Below are positions 1-9,227 of a stretch of 64,000 bases of DNA, in pieces. This DNA comes from Priestia filamentosa. Lineage in GTDB: Bacteria > Bacillota > Bacilli > Bacillales > Bacillaceae_H. The notes below the pieces were generated by a model. It was not told the origin of the DNA and did not search any database. It was given only the letters and a program-made list of their open reading frames with translations. The stretch's first letter is position 1. Each line of letters opens with the position of its first letter. The stretch covers positions 124,001 to 188,000 of the forward strand of contig NZ_FXAJ01000003.1 in NCBI RefSeq assembly GCF_900177535.1. The letters are read 5' to 3'. A program made the position numbers and the translations under genes.

Positions 1-44
1 TTAGGACATTTACTACACTTTTAAAAGGAAAGAGGAGAAAAGAA

Positions 45-512
45 ATGGCAAAAACATTTGAAGGACATTTAGTAGGAACAGGATTAAAAGTAGGAATCGT
101 TGTAGGGCGTTTTAATGAATTTATTACAGGCAAACTTCTAGGTGGAGCAGAAGATGGATTGAAACGTCATGGAGTGGACCCTGATGATATTGATATCGCT
201 TGGGTACCAGGCGCATTTGAAATCCCGCTTGTAGCAAAAAAACTAGCAGCATCTAAGAAATATGATGCGGTTATTACTCTTGGTACTGTAATCCGTGGAT
301 CAACACCACACTTTGATTATGTATGCAATGAAGTAGCTAAAGGTGTATCTGCTCAAAGTCTTGAAACAGGCGTTCCAGTTATATTTGGAGTTTTAACAAC
401 GGAAACAATCGAACAAGCAGTTGAGCGTGCAGGAACAAAAGCAGGAAACAAGGGATGGGACGCAGCCATTTCGGCTATTGAAATGGCAAATCTTCTAAAA
501 GGTATTGAATAA
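45..512 (+). CDS. ribH: 6,7-dimethyl-8-ribityllumazine synthase
   Basis: Penultimate riboflavin enzyme: condenses 5-amino-6-ribitylaminouracil with 3,4-dihydroxy-2-butanone 4-phosphate in the cytosol; family members assemble into a 60-subunit capsid in Bacillus. The 155 residues match the usual length of about 154. Visible motifs are [12 protein letters not shown] near residue 21, VPGAFEIP near 54 and [13 protein letters not shown] near 81, with His89 as the expected proton donor. The start has a GAGGAG-type site (aaagaggagaa) just upstream. In Bacillus ribH is the last gene of the rib operon, and the strong terminator directly after it fits; the rest of the operon would lie left of the window. 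Confidence 0.98.
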   Translation: MAKTFEGHLVGTGLKVGIVVGRFNEFITGKLLGGAEDGLKRHGVDPDDIDIAWVPGAFEIPLVAKKLAASKKYDAVITLGTVIRGSTPHFDYVCNEVAKGVSAQSLETGVPVIFGVLTTETIEQAVERAGTKAGNKGWDAAISAIEMANLLKGIE

Positions 513-530
513 TTCATTACTTCTCCAAAG

Positions 531-563
531 AGAGCGCTAAAGATCTTCTTTAGCGCTCTTTTT
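531..563 (+). terminator. Intrinsic terminator after ribH
   Basis: A perfect 12-bp stem (AGAGCGCTAAAG paired with CTTTAGCGCTCT) is followed by a run of five T. It closes the rib transcript. Confidence 0.92.
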
Positions 564-619
564 CGTATATCTTTTAGACGTTGATACATGCTAAAAAGTG
601 TCGGAAAGGAGGGGGGAGT

Positions 620-1450
620 TTGTCGCAGTCACTGCCTTTTTTTATTCTTCTTGTTTTTAGTTTACTTTTGACTGTCTTTATATTATGGAGAAAATGGAAC
701 AAGAGGCTTTTGCTCTTATTCTTATTTATTGGCGGTTTAGCGCACTTATTAGATTTTTTTATTATGTTTATTTTAAATAGCTACGTATACAAGCCTCATT
801 TTGTTCAGAACAACTATTATGATAATATGCTGGGCTCTCTTGTCTCCCAAACGTTTGTTTATCCAACAGCAGCTTTAATTGTTGTAGCTTACAATTGGTC
901 TATTTTTAGGGTTTTTCTTTTGTCTTTTTTATTTATGGGAATTGAAACGCTCTTTTTATCACTCGGCATATATGAACATTTTTGGTGGAAGACATTTTAT
1001 ACAGGCATTTTTATGTTTATCGGTTTTCTTATTGCGAAGAAATGGTATGAGTTGATGAACAGAGGAGACGATTCGAAATGGAGAAATGTTCTCACTCTTT
1101 ACTTTGCGGCTTTTGTGATCAGTGGGATAGGCCTTTCGTTAATCACGGTTTTCACATCTTTAAATACGCTAAGTACAGGCTTTTTCAGTGTGGGAGAAAG
1201 GGAGCAAAGTATCCTAGCCACCATTTATATAGGCATCGTAATTTTCCTTTATAGCATGTCTGTTGTATATGGCAAAAACTCACTATATACGTATGGTTTG
1301 CTTTGTATTATCTGTGCTGTAAGTTACAGTTTGGTTATACTCAATATTTTAGAAATAACTGCTGTATATAAACTGCTTTCTATATGCTTGTATAATGTAA
1401 TTGTTTTAATTATTATTAAATCAATCCATAATCGTCTTCTCTTCTTATAA
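620..1450 (+). CDS. Polytopic membrane protein of unknown function
   Basis: A hydrophobic protein of about 276 residues with some eight predicted membrane-spanning stretches separated by short loops. The overall look (short hydrophilic turns, a WKTFYTGIFMF-like segment, many aromatic residues) resembles the CBO0543-type integral membrane proteins of Bacillaceae, but I cannot confirm the family. An upstream ATG at 581 is in frame, but it lies next to the ribH terminator and has no ribosome site. The TTG at 620 is preceded by an excellent AAAGGAGGGGGG site, so I chose TTG. It stands alone between ribH and glcT. No function can be assigned. Confidence 0.75.
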   Translation: MSQSLPFFILLVFSLLLTVFILWRKWNKRLLLLFLFIGGLAHLLDFFIMFILNSYVYKPHFVQNNYYDNMLGSLVSQTFVYPTAALIVVAYNWSIFRVFLLSFLFMGIETLFLSLGIYEHFWWKTFYTGIFMFIGFLIAKKWYELMNRGDDSKWRNVLTLYFAAFVISGIGLSLITVFTSLNTLSTGFFSVGEREQSILATIYIGIVIFLYSMSVVYGKNSLYTYGLLCIICAVSYSLVILNILEITAVYKLLSICLYNVIVLIIIKSIHNRLLFL

Positions 1451-1513
1451 AATGAATATTGGGCCTAGAAGAAAGAGAATACAGCGTTTCCATTGATTTC
1501 ATAAAACGATATG

Positions 1514-1542
1514 TTGACGTTGTGAAAATGGTTTCGTAATAT
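1514..1542 (+). promoter_or_regulatory. SigA-type promoter of glcT
   Basis: TTGACG at 1514-1519 and TAATAT at 1537-1542 with a 17-bp spacer, 38 bp upstream of the glcT start. Confidence 0.75.
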
Positions 1543-1580
1543 GGAAAGATGACAGAGAAGCTATAAGGAGTGGGGAATGA

Positions 1581-2423
1581 GTGAAAAGCACCTTTTTAGT
1601 GAAAAAGGTACTAAACAATAATGTATTAATTGCCACCCATGATGAATATAAAGAGACCGTCATGATTGGCAAGGGTATAGGTTTTGGGAAAAAAGGCGGA
1701 GAGGAAATTACAGAAACTTCAGCTGAAAAGTTATTTATTTTACACAATGAACGGGAACAAGAACAATATAAAATGTTGCTCACTCAAGTCGATGAGAAAA
1801 TTGTAGTCATTATGAATGATATTATTTCTTATATTCAACAACATGTGAAAACGCCTTTAAATGAGCATATTCATATTAGCCTAACAGACCATATTTCTTT
1901 TGCTATTAAGCGTGTGAAGCAAGGGATGGATATTAATAATCCTTTTTTGCTTGAAACAAAGGTACTTTATCCTACCGAATACGAGCTTGCAAGGCACGTT
2001 TTGGAGATGATTAAGGAACAAACGGGTATTTCCCTTCCAGAAGGAGAAATAGGGTTTGTTGCGCTTCATATTCACACAGCAATTACAGCGCGTGACTTGT
2101 CTGAGATTAACCGACATTCAGAACTTATTCAAACAATTATTAGCATGATTGAGCAAGGTTTTTCTATAACATTAGATAAAGAATCTTTAAATTATATGCG
2201 TCTTATCCGCCATCTTCACTTCGCAATTGAACGTGCAAATAAAGGGGAAGAAGTAGAAGAACCAAAAAAATTATCAGAGCTATTGAAAAAAGAGTATCCC
2301 TTGTGCTACAATCTTTCTTGGAAAGTAGTAAAAGTGATGCAACAAGCGCTTTCACGCCCTGTTGATGAGGCAGAGGCAGTTTACTTAACAATGCATTTAC
2401 AGCGTTTAATGACAAAAATATAA
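1581..2423 (+). CDS. glcT: Transcription antiterminator GlcT (BglG family)
   Basis: RNA-binding antiterminator that opens the ptsG leader when glucose is available. The 280 residues show the co-antiterminator RNA-binding domain at about 1-60 (KKVLNNNVL, HDEYKE, GKGIGFGKK motifs) and then two PTS regulation domains at about 65-170 and 175-280 with conserved histidines such as EHIHISLTDH and ALHIHTA. In this family PRD phosphorylation by the glucose permease and HPr sets activity. The start is GTG with AAGGAG ten bases upstream. Its own promoter precedes it, its target leader starts just after its stop, and its last codons carry the likely ptsG promoter. Confidence 0.97.
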   Translation: MKSTFLVKKVLNNNVLIATHDEYKETVMIGKGIGFGKKGGEEITETSAEKLFILHNEREQEQYKMLLTQVDEKIVVIMNDIISYIQQHVKTPLNEHIHISLTDHISFAIKRVKQGMDINNPFLLETKVLYPTEYELARHVLEMIKEQTGISLPEGEIGFVALHIHTAITARDLSEINRHSELIQTIISMIEQGFSITLDKESLNYMRLIRHLHFAIERANKGEEVEEPKKLSELLKKEYPLCYNLSWKVVKVMQQALSRPVDEAEAVYLTMHLQRLMTKI

Positions 2424-2424
2424 A
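2396..2424 (+). promoter_or_regulatory. Probable ptsG promoter inside the end of glcT
   Basis: TTTACA at 2396-2401 and TATAAA at 2419-2424 with a 17-bp spacer. The -10 overlaps the glcT stop codon, so transcription would begin near 2431, directly ahead of the antiterminator element. Confidence 0.6.
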
Positions 2425-2442
2425 TAACAGCATTCATTTCAA

Positions 2443-2473
2443 TACGTGTTACTGATACGATCAGGCATGAGTG
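2443..2473 (+). promoter_or_regulatory. Ribonucleic antiterminator (RAT) of ptsG
   Basis: The stretch beginning ACGTGTTACTGAT and running through GATCAGGCATGAGTG closely resembles the GlcT target in the B. subtilis ptsG leader as I remember it. Its 3' half is also the 5' arm of the terminator at 2464-2549, so the two structures exclude each other, as expected for BglG-type control. Confidence 0.85.
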
Positions 2474-2549
2474 GAGAGATGAAACGACTCTAATTAAGGG
2501 ACAAGTATACCCTTTTAGGAGACCGTTTCCGACCACTCATGCCTTTTTA
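2464..2549 (+). terminator. Leader terminator of ptsG, controlled by GlcT
   Basis: GGCATGAGTGG (2464-2474) pairs perfectly with CCACTCATGCC (2533-2543), followed by five T. The 58-base loop is long for a terminator but matches the ptsG leader design. GlcT bound at the RAT would prevent this hairpin. Confidence 0.85.
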
Positions 2550-2646
2550 TATTTTCTAAGAAAGCGTTTTAACAAAAGATGGTTTATGCATGGATTGAAA
2601 ACGTTGTTGCACACTATAAAAGGACAGAAAAAAAGGGGGCTACTTC

Positions 2647-4707
2647 ATGTTTAAGAAGCTTTTTGGGGTTCTGCAAAAAATCGGGAAAGCTTTGATGCTT
2701 CCTGTAGCGATTTTACCTGCTGCAGGTCTTCTGCTCGCATTTGGTACAGCATTCCAAAATGAGCAAACATTAAAGTATATTCCGGCACTTGGAGCTGATT
2801 GGTTTCAGCTAGTAGCGACAGTAATGGCACAAGCAGGTGACATTGTTTTTGCTAACTTGCCATTATTGTTTGCTGTGGGAGTTGCGGTTGGTTTAGCAGG
2901 AGGAGATGGTGTTGCAGGTTTAGCTGCGATTATCGGATATTTAATCCTGAATGTTACAATGGGAACTATTTTAACTGGGACAGGACAATTAGATCCTGCA
3001 ATGTTTAATGTTGGGTCAACTATAGAGAAAGACCCGGCATTTGCAAACGTCTTAGGAATTCCTACGATGCAAACAGGGGTATTTGGTGGTATCATCGTTG
3101 GGGTATTAGCTGCTTCAATGTATAATCGTTTTTACCAAATTTCGCTTCCGCAATATTTAGGCTTCTTTGCAGGAAAACGATTTGTACCAATTGCTACAGC
3201 TGTTTCATCTTTAATCTTAGGATTAATTATGATGGTAGTATGGCCACCAATTCAAAGTGGTTTAAACACATTTTCACAAACGATGTTGAATGCAAATCCA
3301 ATGCTTTCAGCTTTTATTTTCGGGGTAATTGAACGTTCATTAATTCCGTTTGGTCTTCATCATATTTTCTATTCGCCGTTTTGGTATGAATTTGGAGAAT
3401 ATATTGATAAAGCAGGGAATTTAGTCCGTGGAGATCAGCGAATCTTTATGGCACAGTTAAAGGATAATGTTGATCAATTTACAGCAGGAACATACATGGT
3501 TGGTAAGTACGTATTCATGATGTTTGGTTTACCAGCAGCAGCGCTTGCTATCTATCATGAAGCACGTCCAGAACGTAAAAAATTCGTAGCTGGTATTATG
3601 GGTTCTGCAGCTTTAACGTCATTTTTAACAGGAATTACAGAACCGCTTGAGTTCTCATTCTTATTCGTTGCACCAATCCTTTTCGCGATACATGCTGTGT
3701 TTGCAGGTCTTTCATTTATGCTTATGGCATGGCTTGATGTTAAGATTGGAATGACGTTCTCTGGAGGATTTATTGATTTTATCTTATTTGGAGTCTTGCC
3801 TAATAAAACTGCTTGGTGGTATGTTATTATCGTCGGTCTTATTTTAGCTGTTATCTACTACTTCGGTTTCCGCTTTGCCATTCGCAAATTCAACTTGGCA
3901 ACGCCTGGACGTGAGAAGGAAGATGTAGGATCTGAAATTGCGACACCAGCAGAAGAACTTCCTTACAATGTTTTACAAGCAATGGGAGGACGCGAGAATA
4001 TTGCTCATCTTGATGCTTGTATCACTCGTTTACGCGTTTCGGTTAACGATATTGGGAATGTTGATAAAGAACGCTTGAAAAAACTTGGCGCTTCTGGTGT
4101 ACTAGAAGTTGGTAACAATATTCAAGCTATCTTTGGACCGAAGTCTGATACATTGAAAGGACAGATGCAAGACATTATGTCTGGAAAAACACCTGTTCCT
4201 TCTAAGGAAAGCGATGAGAAGCCAGCTAGTGAACCAACTATAGCTGATTCAGCAGAAGAGATTGTTTCTCCAATTACTGGAGAAGTTGTCCCGCTTTCAG
4301 AAGTACCTGATCAAGTTTTCTCGCAGAAATTAATGGGCGATGGATTCGCCATTATTCCCGAAAAAGGGACAATAGTTGCACCAGTAGACGGAAAAGTTGT
4401 AAACTTATTTCCGACGAAACATGCGTTAGGAATTGAATCAGTAGGTGGAAGAGAAGTCCTTATTCATGTAGGAATCGACACAGTGAACCTTAAGGGTGAA
4501 GGATTTGAAGCTCTTGTTTCACAAGGTGACGACGTCAAAAAAGGTGATCCGCTTCTAAAAGTTGACTTGGAGTTTGTAAAAGAAAATGCGCCAAGCATTA
4601 TTACACCCATCATTTTTACAAATTTACAAGAAGGCGAAAAAGTAATGATCAACAAAGAAGGTCATGTAGATAGCGGTGAACAGAACATTATTACCATTAC
4701 TAAGTAA
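2647..4707 (+). CDS. ptsG: Glucose-specific PTS permease EIICBA
   Basis: Takes up glucose across the membrane and phosphorylates it with phosphate from HPr. The 686-residue chain has the EIIC membrane domain at about 1-400, an EIIB domain with phosphorylated Cys458 in DACITRLR, and a C-terminal EIIA domain with His607 in LIHVGID. The linker near 520-535 is acidic and Ser/Pro-rich. Length and domain order match the B. subtilis enzyme. The start ATG at 2647 has an AAAAGGGGG site. Regulated through the GlcT leader just upstream; the general PTS genes ptsH and ptsI follow within 25 bp, forming one ptsGHI operon. Confidence 0.98.
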   Translation: MFKKLFGVLQKIGKALMLPVAILPAAGLLLAFGTAFQNEQTLKYIPALGADWFQLVATVMAQAGDIVFANLPLLFAVGVAVGLAGGDGVAGLAAIIGYLILNVTMGTILTGTGQLDPAMFNVGSTIEKDPAFANVLGIPTMQTGVFGGIIVGVLAASMYNRFYQISLPQYLGFFAGKRFVPIATAVSSLILGLIMMVVWPPIQSGLNTFSQTMLNANPMLSAFIFGVIERSLIPFGLHHIFYSPFWYEFGEYIDKAGNLVRGDQRIFMAQLKDNVDQFTAGTYMVGKYVFMMFGLPAAALAIYHEARPERKKFVAGIMGSAALTSFLTGITEPLEFSFLFVAPILFAIHAVFAGLSFMLMAWLDVKIGMTFSGGFIDFILFGVLPNKTAWWYVIIVGLILAVIYYFGFRFAIRKFNLATPGREKEDVGSEIATPAEELPYNVLQAMGGRENIAHLDACITRLRVSVNDIGNVDKERLKKLGASGVLEVGNNIQAIFGPKSDTLKGQMQDIMSGKTPVPSKESDEKPASEPTIADSAEEIVSPITGEVVPLSEVPDQVFSQKLMGDGFAIIPEKGTIVAPVDGKVVNLFPTKHALGIESVGGREVLIHVGIDTVNLKGEGFEALVSQGDDVKKGDPLLKVDLEFVKENAPSIITPIIFTNLQEGEKVMINKEGHVDSGEQNIITITK

Positions 4708-4731
4708 CAGGAAAAAAGGAGAATGATTAAA

Positions 4732-4998
4732 ATGGCAGAAAAAACATTTACAGTAACAAGTGATTCAGGAATTCATGCACGTCCAGCAACAACTCTAGTT
4801 CAAACAGCAAGCAAATTCGAGGCAGACATTAACTTAGAGTACAACGGGAAAAGCGTAAATCTTAAGTCAATCATGGGCGTTATGTCTCTTGGAATTGGAC
4901 AAGGAGCAGAAATCAAAATCGTAACAAACGGTTCTGATGAAGCTGAAGCTCTTTCTGCTTTAGAAGAAACAATGAAAAAAGAAGGTTTAGCTGAATAA
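4732..4998 (+). CDS. ptsH: Phosphocarrier protein HPr
   Basis: Small PTS carrier of 88 residues that passes phosphate from Enzyme I to the sugar permeases. His15 in SGIHARPAT is the catalytic phosphorylation site. Ser46 in LKSIMG is the site used by HPr kinase, so this HPr can act as the CcpA corepressor in catabolite control. An in-frame ATG lies at 4723, but the AAAGGAG site is ten bases from the ATG at 4732 and only one base from the earlier one, so 4732 is chosen. Its stop codon overlaps the ptsI start (TAATG), which suggests translational coupling. Confidence 0.98.
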   Translation: MAEKTFTVTSDSGIHARPATTLVQTASKFEADINLEYNGKSVNLKSIMGVMSLGIGQGAEIKIVTNGSDEAEALSALEETMKKEGLAE

Positions 4999-6722
4999 TG
5001 GCTAAAGAAATTACAGGCATTGCCGCGTCAAGCGGCATTGCCATTGCCAAAGCTTTTCGTCTCGAAGAACCAGAGTTGAATGTTGAACAGAAGAAGATTT
5101 CAAATGTAGAAGAAGAAACGGCGCGTTTTGAGAAAGCGCTACAAATTTCTAAAGAAGAACTCGAAGGAATTAAAGAGCATGCTAGAAAAGAGCTTGGAGA
5201 AGATAAAGCAGATATCTTTGCAGCCCATCTTTTAGTTCTTAGTGATCCAGAACTTATTAATCCAATTAAAGATAAAGTAAAAAATGAAAGCGTTAATGCT
5301 GAGTTTGCGCTTACGGAAACGGCTAATATGTTCGTTAGTATGTTTGAGTCTATGGACAACGAATATATGAAAGAACGTGCAGCAGACATTCGTGACGTAA
5401 CAAAGCGTGTGCTTGCTCATCTTTTAGGAGTAACAATTACAAATCCTAGTATGATTTCAGAAGAAGTTATCATCATCGGAGAAGATTTAACACCTTCAGA
5501 TACAGCACAGCTAAACCGTCAATATGTACTAGGGTTTACAACAGATATTGGTGGCCGTACTTCTCACTCAGCTATCATGGCTCGTTCAATGGAGATTCCA
5601 GCTGTTGTTGGAGCTAAAACAGTAACAGCAGATATTGAAAATGATGTTGTTGTAATCGTAGATGGCTTAGATGGGAAAGTAATTGTAGATCCATCACAAG
5701 AAGTAATTGCTGAATACGAAGCAAAGAAAGCTGATTTCGAAAAGAAAAAAGCAGAATGGGCAAAGCTTGTAAATGAGCCAACTGTTTCAAAAGATGGTCA
5801 TCACGTTGAGCTTGCAGCAAATATTGGAACACCTGAGGATGTAACAGGCGTTCTTGAAAACGGTGGAGAAGCTGTTGGGCTTTACCGTACAGAGTTCCTG
5901 TATATGGGACGTGACCAGCTTCCAACAGAGGAAGAACAATTTGATGCGTACAAGAAAGTTCTTGAGCGCATGAAAGGTAAATCTGTCGTTGTTCGTACGC
6001 TTGATATCGGCGGAGATAAAGAACTTCCATACTTGAGCTTACCAAAAGAAATGAATCCATTCTTAGGATTCAGAGCTATCCGTCTTTGTTTAGAAGAGCA
6101 AGATATTTTCCGCACTCAACTTCGTGCACTGCTTCGCGCAAGCATTTACGGAAACTTAAAAATTATGTTCCCGATGATTGCAACAGTAGATGAATTCCGT
6201 CAAGCTAAAGCTATTCTTCTTGAAGAGAAAGAAGCGCTTCAAGCTAAAGGAGTAGAAGTTGCTGAAGGTATTGAAATTGGAATGATGGTTGAAATTCCAT
6301 CTTCAGCTGTTATGGCAGATGTATTTGCTAAAGAAGTTGATTTCTTCTCAGTTGGTACAAATGACTTAATTCAGTATACACTAGCAGCTGACCGTATGAA
6401 TGAGCGCGTGTCATATCTTTACCAGCCATACAACCCAGCAATTCTTCGTCTTGTGCACATGGTAATCCTAGCGGCACATAAAGAAGGCAAATGGGTAGGA
6501 ATGTGCGGGGAAATGGCAGGAGATGAAATTGCAATTCCAATCCTTTTAGGATTAGGTCTTGATGAGTTCTCAATGAGCGCCACTTCTATCTTAAAAGCAC
6601 GTTCACAAATCTCAAAACTTTCTAAACAAGAATTAGAAGGTCATATGGAAACAATTCTACAAATGAGTACAACTGAAGAAGTTATCTCATATGTAACAGA
6701 AAACTTCCATATTGAGAAATAA
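4998..6722 (+). CDS. ptsI: PTS Enzyme I (phosphoenolpyruvate-protein phosphotransferase)
   Basis: Takes phosphate from phosphoenolpyruvate and gives it to HPr His15. The 574 residues match the family. The N-terminal part holds the HPr-binding helices and the active His190 in [13 protein letters not shown]. The C-terminal barrel carries [18 protein letters not shown] and the Cys in GMCGEMAGD near residue 500, plus [13 protein letters not shown]. The start codon overlaps the ptsH stop. It is the last gene of the operon, ending in a strong bidirectional terminator shared with the convergent cidB gene. Confidence 0.98.
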   Translation: MAKEITGIAASSGIAIAKAFRLEEPELNVEQKKISNVEEETARFEKALQISKEELEGIKEHARKELGEDKADIFAAHLLVLSDPELINPIKDKVKNESVNAEFALTETANMFVSMFESMDNEYMKERAADIRDVTKRVLAHLLGVTITNPSMISEEVIIIGEDLTPSDTAQLNRQYVLGFTTDIGGRTSHSAIMARSMEIPAVVGAKTVTADIENDVVVIVDGLDGKVIVDPSQEVIAEYEAKKADFEKKKAEWAKLVNEPTVSKDGHHVELAANIGTPEDVTGVLENGGEAVGLYRTEFLYMGRDQLPTEEEQFDAYKKVLERMKGKSVVVRTLDIGGDKELPYLSLPKEMNPFLGFRAIRLCLEEQDIFRTQLRALLRASIYGNLKIMFPMIATVDEFRQAKAILLEEKEALQAKGVEVAEGIEIGMMVEIPSSAVMADVFAKEVDFFSVGTNDLIQYTLAADRMNERVSYLYQPYNPAILRLVHMVILAAHKEGKWVGMCGEMAGDEIAIPILLGLGLDEFSMSATSILKARSQISKLSKQELEGHMETILQMSTTEEVISYVTENFHIEK

Positions 6723-6757
6723 AAAAGAACCGATCGATTTGATCGGTTCTTTTTTTA
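6721..6757. terminator. Bidirectional terminator between ptsI and cidB
   Basis: AAAAAAGAACCGATC and GATCGGTTCTTTTTTT form a perfect stem with A and T runs on both sides, so it can end both convergent transcripts. It overlaps the last codons of both genes. Confidence 0.92.
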
Positions 6758-7441
6758 TAAAACGAAAGGAAGAAGTGCAGTTGAAATAAGGAGGGTTAGA
6801 AGGGCTGTCATAATCATAGCAAGACTAGAAAACGTTCCTTCAAGAGTTCCAAACTCAAATGCACGAGCTGTTCCTGTTCCATGTGCTGATACGCCAAGTA
6901 AAAGGCCTCTCGCTACAGAAGAACGGAGTGTTAACAGCTTAATAAGTTTAGGTCCTGCATAGGCACCAACAATACCTGTAATAATGACAAAAAGGATAGT
7001 TAAGCTTGGGTCTCCCCCAAGGGTTTGTGAAACATTAACAGCAATCGGAATTGTGATTGAACGGGGGACAAGACTATTTGTTAATAAGTGATCAAAGTGG
7101 AACAAAAAGGCTAACAAAAGGGAAGAGAACATTGCAATCATCGTTCCGCTTGCAACACTTAAAATAATTTCGACGCCGTGTTTTTTTAGTAAATGAAGGT
7201 TTTTATAAATGGGTACAGCGAAAGCAACGGTTGCTGGACCAAGTAAATAGCTAATAGAATCTGCACCTTCTTTATATGAAGTATACGGAATATCACCGAT
7301 AACTAGCGTTCCGATTAAAATAACTGGAGCTAGAACAATCGGTGAAAAAATAATTGTCTTAAAGCGCTTGTAGAGAAGCTTGGAAAGCATATAAGCAGCA
7401 AGCGTTCCAACAATTGCTGAAGCAATGATTAATCCACTCAT
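6755..7441 (-). CDS. cidB: LrgB/CidB-family membrane protein
   Basis: A 228-residue membrane protein of the LrgB/CidB family, partner of the holin-like CidA/LrgA. The family is linked to programmed cell lysis and, in plants and Bacillus, to pyruvate or glycolate transport. Visible family signatures are YLLGPATVAFAVPIY in the middle and GVSAHGTGTARAFEFG in the C-terminal third, with about six to seven membrane segments. It overlaps cidA by four bases (ATGA), so the pair is translationally coupled. In B. subtilis the matching pair is ywbH-ywbG. Confidence 0.92.
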   Translation of the reverse strand: MSGLIIASAIVGTLAAYMLSKLLYKRFKTIIFSPIVLAPVILIGTLVIGDIPYTSYKEGADSISYLLGPATVAFAVPIYKNLHLLKKHGVEIILSVASGTMIAMFSSLLLAFLFHFDHLLTNSLVPRSITIPIAVNVSQTLGGDPSLTILFVIITGIVGAYAGPKLIKLLTLRSSVARGLLLGVSAHGTGTARAFEFGTLEGTFSSLAMIMTALLTLLISTALLPFVL

Positions 7442-7803
7442 ATTGAGCGCTCCTTTCTTTTTGAAATATATTCCGCTACAACTCCTGTGATAAACATCAC
7501 AATCAATGTGCTAATAGAAACCACAATAATAATTTTTAGGCCATAAGTTTTCATCATCTCTCCATAGTCAACAAGTCCAACAACAGCGGGAACGAAAAAA
7601 AGCAATAATTCTGCAAGCAAGAAGCTCCCCCCAAGTTCTACCCAGCTTAATTTAACAACTTTGAGCTGCAATAAAATAAAAAGTAGAACTAAACCAACAA
7701 TACTACCTGGTACTGGGAGGTGGAAGAAATCAGATATAAATGTTCCAATCATATAGATGCCTGTTAATAAACCAATCTGTAAAATCATAATTATCCATTT
7801 CAT
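7438..7803 (-). CDS. cidA: CidA/LrgA-family holin-like protein
   Basis: A 121-residue protein with four membrane helices and a positively charged tail (EYISKRKERS). The family signature PVPGSIVGLVLLFILL and the following FFVPAVVGLVDYG are present. CidA/LrgA proteins oligomerise in the membrane in a holin-like way and work with CidB/LrgB. The start has GGAGGTG seven bases upstream. The LysR gene cidR lies directly upstream on the same strand but is separated by 240 bases that hold the likely promoter and operator, so cidAB is probably its target. Confidence 0.93.
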   Translation of the reverse strand: MKWIIMILQIGLLTGIYMIGTFISDFFHLPVPGSIVGLVLLFILLQLKVVKLSWVELGGSFLLAELLLFFVPAVVGLVDYGEMMKTYGLKIIIVVSISTLIVMFITGVVAEYISKRKERSI

Positions 7804-8043
7804 CTTTAAGCACCTCCAGATTTCAAAAATTACATAAGTTACAAAAAGCTTCCAAAATAAATAAGAGAGCCGCCTATGAGGAAGACGACTCCAATTGGGA
7901 GAAGAGAAAACTTTTCATGTTTTACGTAACAGGGTTAACGCAAATTGCCGTATTATTTACGGAGTGTGAGGAATGTTACAACTTAAGTTTAGCCCGATTT
8001 TGCTTATCCGTAAAATATATAAATGTTATAGTTTGTATTCGTT
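7804..8043 (-). promoter_or_regulatory. cidAB promoter region with a dyad operator candidate
   Basis: The gap between cidR and cidA holds CCGTATTATTTACGG at 7948-7962, a 5-bp dyad spanning 15 bp, which is the size and layout of a LysR-type box. A nearby TTACGTAA palindrome lies at 7922-7929. Assignment to CidR is inference from position. The same gap contains a short hydrophobic reading frame without a start codon (7839-7934, minus strand). Confidence 0.45.
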
Positions 8044-8934
8044 TTAGTTATGACCCGTTTGAAATGCCTCAACAGTATGCTTAATAAATGTCTTAGTAGC
8101 AAAAGAAATATAACGATTTTTTCTCGTAATCACAGCAAGTTGCCAAGGAATATAATTTTTTAGTTCTTTAATTTTTAGAGAGGGTTGATAAAGTTTTCGG
8201 CAAATGGAAGTTGGAAAAAGAGCGACTCCTAAATTTGCAGCAACCATTTCAGCAATAAAATCCCATTGTGAACTTTTATATGCTACATTAGGTGCAAAGC
8301 CGTGTTTGATACATTCTTTATAAATAATGTCGTGCATAGCAAAGTCTTCATGAAAGATAATAAATGAATCATCTTTTAAATCAAGCAAGCTGAGCGATTC
8401 CTGATCTGAAAGTGGATGATCTTCATGTATAACGACTTTCATAGGCTCTCCAGCTAGTTTTGTAAGGTCAAAGATGTTTTCTTCAATTGGAAGCACTATA
8501 ACTCCAACGTCAACTTCCCCAACTTCAACCATTTTCGTTACTTTAGCTCCCCCAAATTCAATCATTTCAATTACGATATCGGGATAAGAATCTCGGAATG
8601 ACTTAATAATAGTTGGAAAGAAGAGTGTTCCAACAATAGGAGGAATCCCTATTTTTATTTTTCCTTTTTTTAAATTCATAAGATCATAAAGAGAATTAGA
8701 TAAATCATATAATGAATGTAAAATTGTGGTTGCTTCTTTGTATACAATCATCCCCGCATCTGTAAGCTGAATTTGTTTGCCAGAGCGGTCGATTAACGTT
8801 ACCCCAAGTTCATCTTCAAGTGCTTTAACCATTTTACTTAAAGATGGCTGAGACACGTGGAGTTTGTGAGCAGCCTTTGTAAAACTTTGTTGCTTAGCAA
8901 CTGTTGTGAAATAATGCAAATGTCTAAAATCCAT
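8044..8934 (-). CDS. cidR: LysR-family regulator, probable CidR
   Basis: A 296-residue LysR transcription factor. The N-terminal winged helix-turn-helix is plain: FTTVAKQQSFTKAAHKLHVSQPSLSKMVKALEDELG at residues 9-45 or so, written here by its key parts AAHKLHVSQPSLS. The remainder is the substrate-binding-like effector domain with KIGIPPIVGTLFFP near 93. The start ATG has AAGGAG four to five bases upstream. Adjacent cidA and cidB on the same strand make it the likely activator of that operon, by analogy with CidR in Staphylococcus and ywbI in B. subtilis. The effector there is tied to acetate and pyruvate metabolism; none can be read from this sequence. Confidence 0.88.
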   Translation of the reverse strand: MDFRHLHYFTTVAKQQSFTKAAHKLHVSQPSLSKMVKALEDELGVTLIDRSGKQIQLTDAGMIVYKEATTILHSLYDLSNSLYDLMNLKKGKIKIGIPPIVGTLFFPTIIKSFRDSYPDIVIEMIEFGGAKVTKMVEVGEVDVGVIVLPIEENIFDLTKLAGEPMKVVIHEDHPLSDQESLSLLDLKDDSFIIFHEDFAMHDIIYKECIKHGFAPNVAYKSSQWDFIAEMVAANLGVALFPTSICRKLYQPSLKIKELKNYIPWQLAVITRKNRYISFATKTFIKHTVEAFQTGHN

Positions 8935-9227
8935 TTTTACTCCTTCCTTTACAATGTCTTCTGTAGACTGTATTTATTGTATAAACATGAGACTTTGTAT
9001 GTAGGCTTATATTGTGATTAGTGCGTTAACTTATAGGTTAAGAATTTTAATTTATCATTTCTTTATTAAGAAAGAAACGATATAATAATTTACAGTATAA
9101 TGAATCGTTTATCGATGTCGTTTATATAAAATAAACTAAAGTAGTAACGGTGTATCATAATAAGGAAAGTTCAATAACCACTTTTCCTCTTCAGTAATTA
9201 ATATATGTAAAAGGCAGGTATCTACTA

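Noticed and set aside
581-619. ATG start at 581 for the first membrane protein
   Set aside because: The extension lacks a ribosome site and lies against the ribH terminator, whereas TTG 620 has a near-perfect site.
2559-2620. cre-like sequences just upstream of ptsG (AGAAAGCGTTTTAA and TTGAAAACGTTGTT)
   Set aside because: Each has two mismatches in the half-sites; too weak to report as operators.
5614-6060. Minus-strand frames of over 140 residues opposite ptsI
   Set aside because: Leu/Gln-rich shadow of a well-identified gene, with no start signal.
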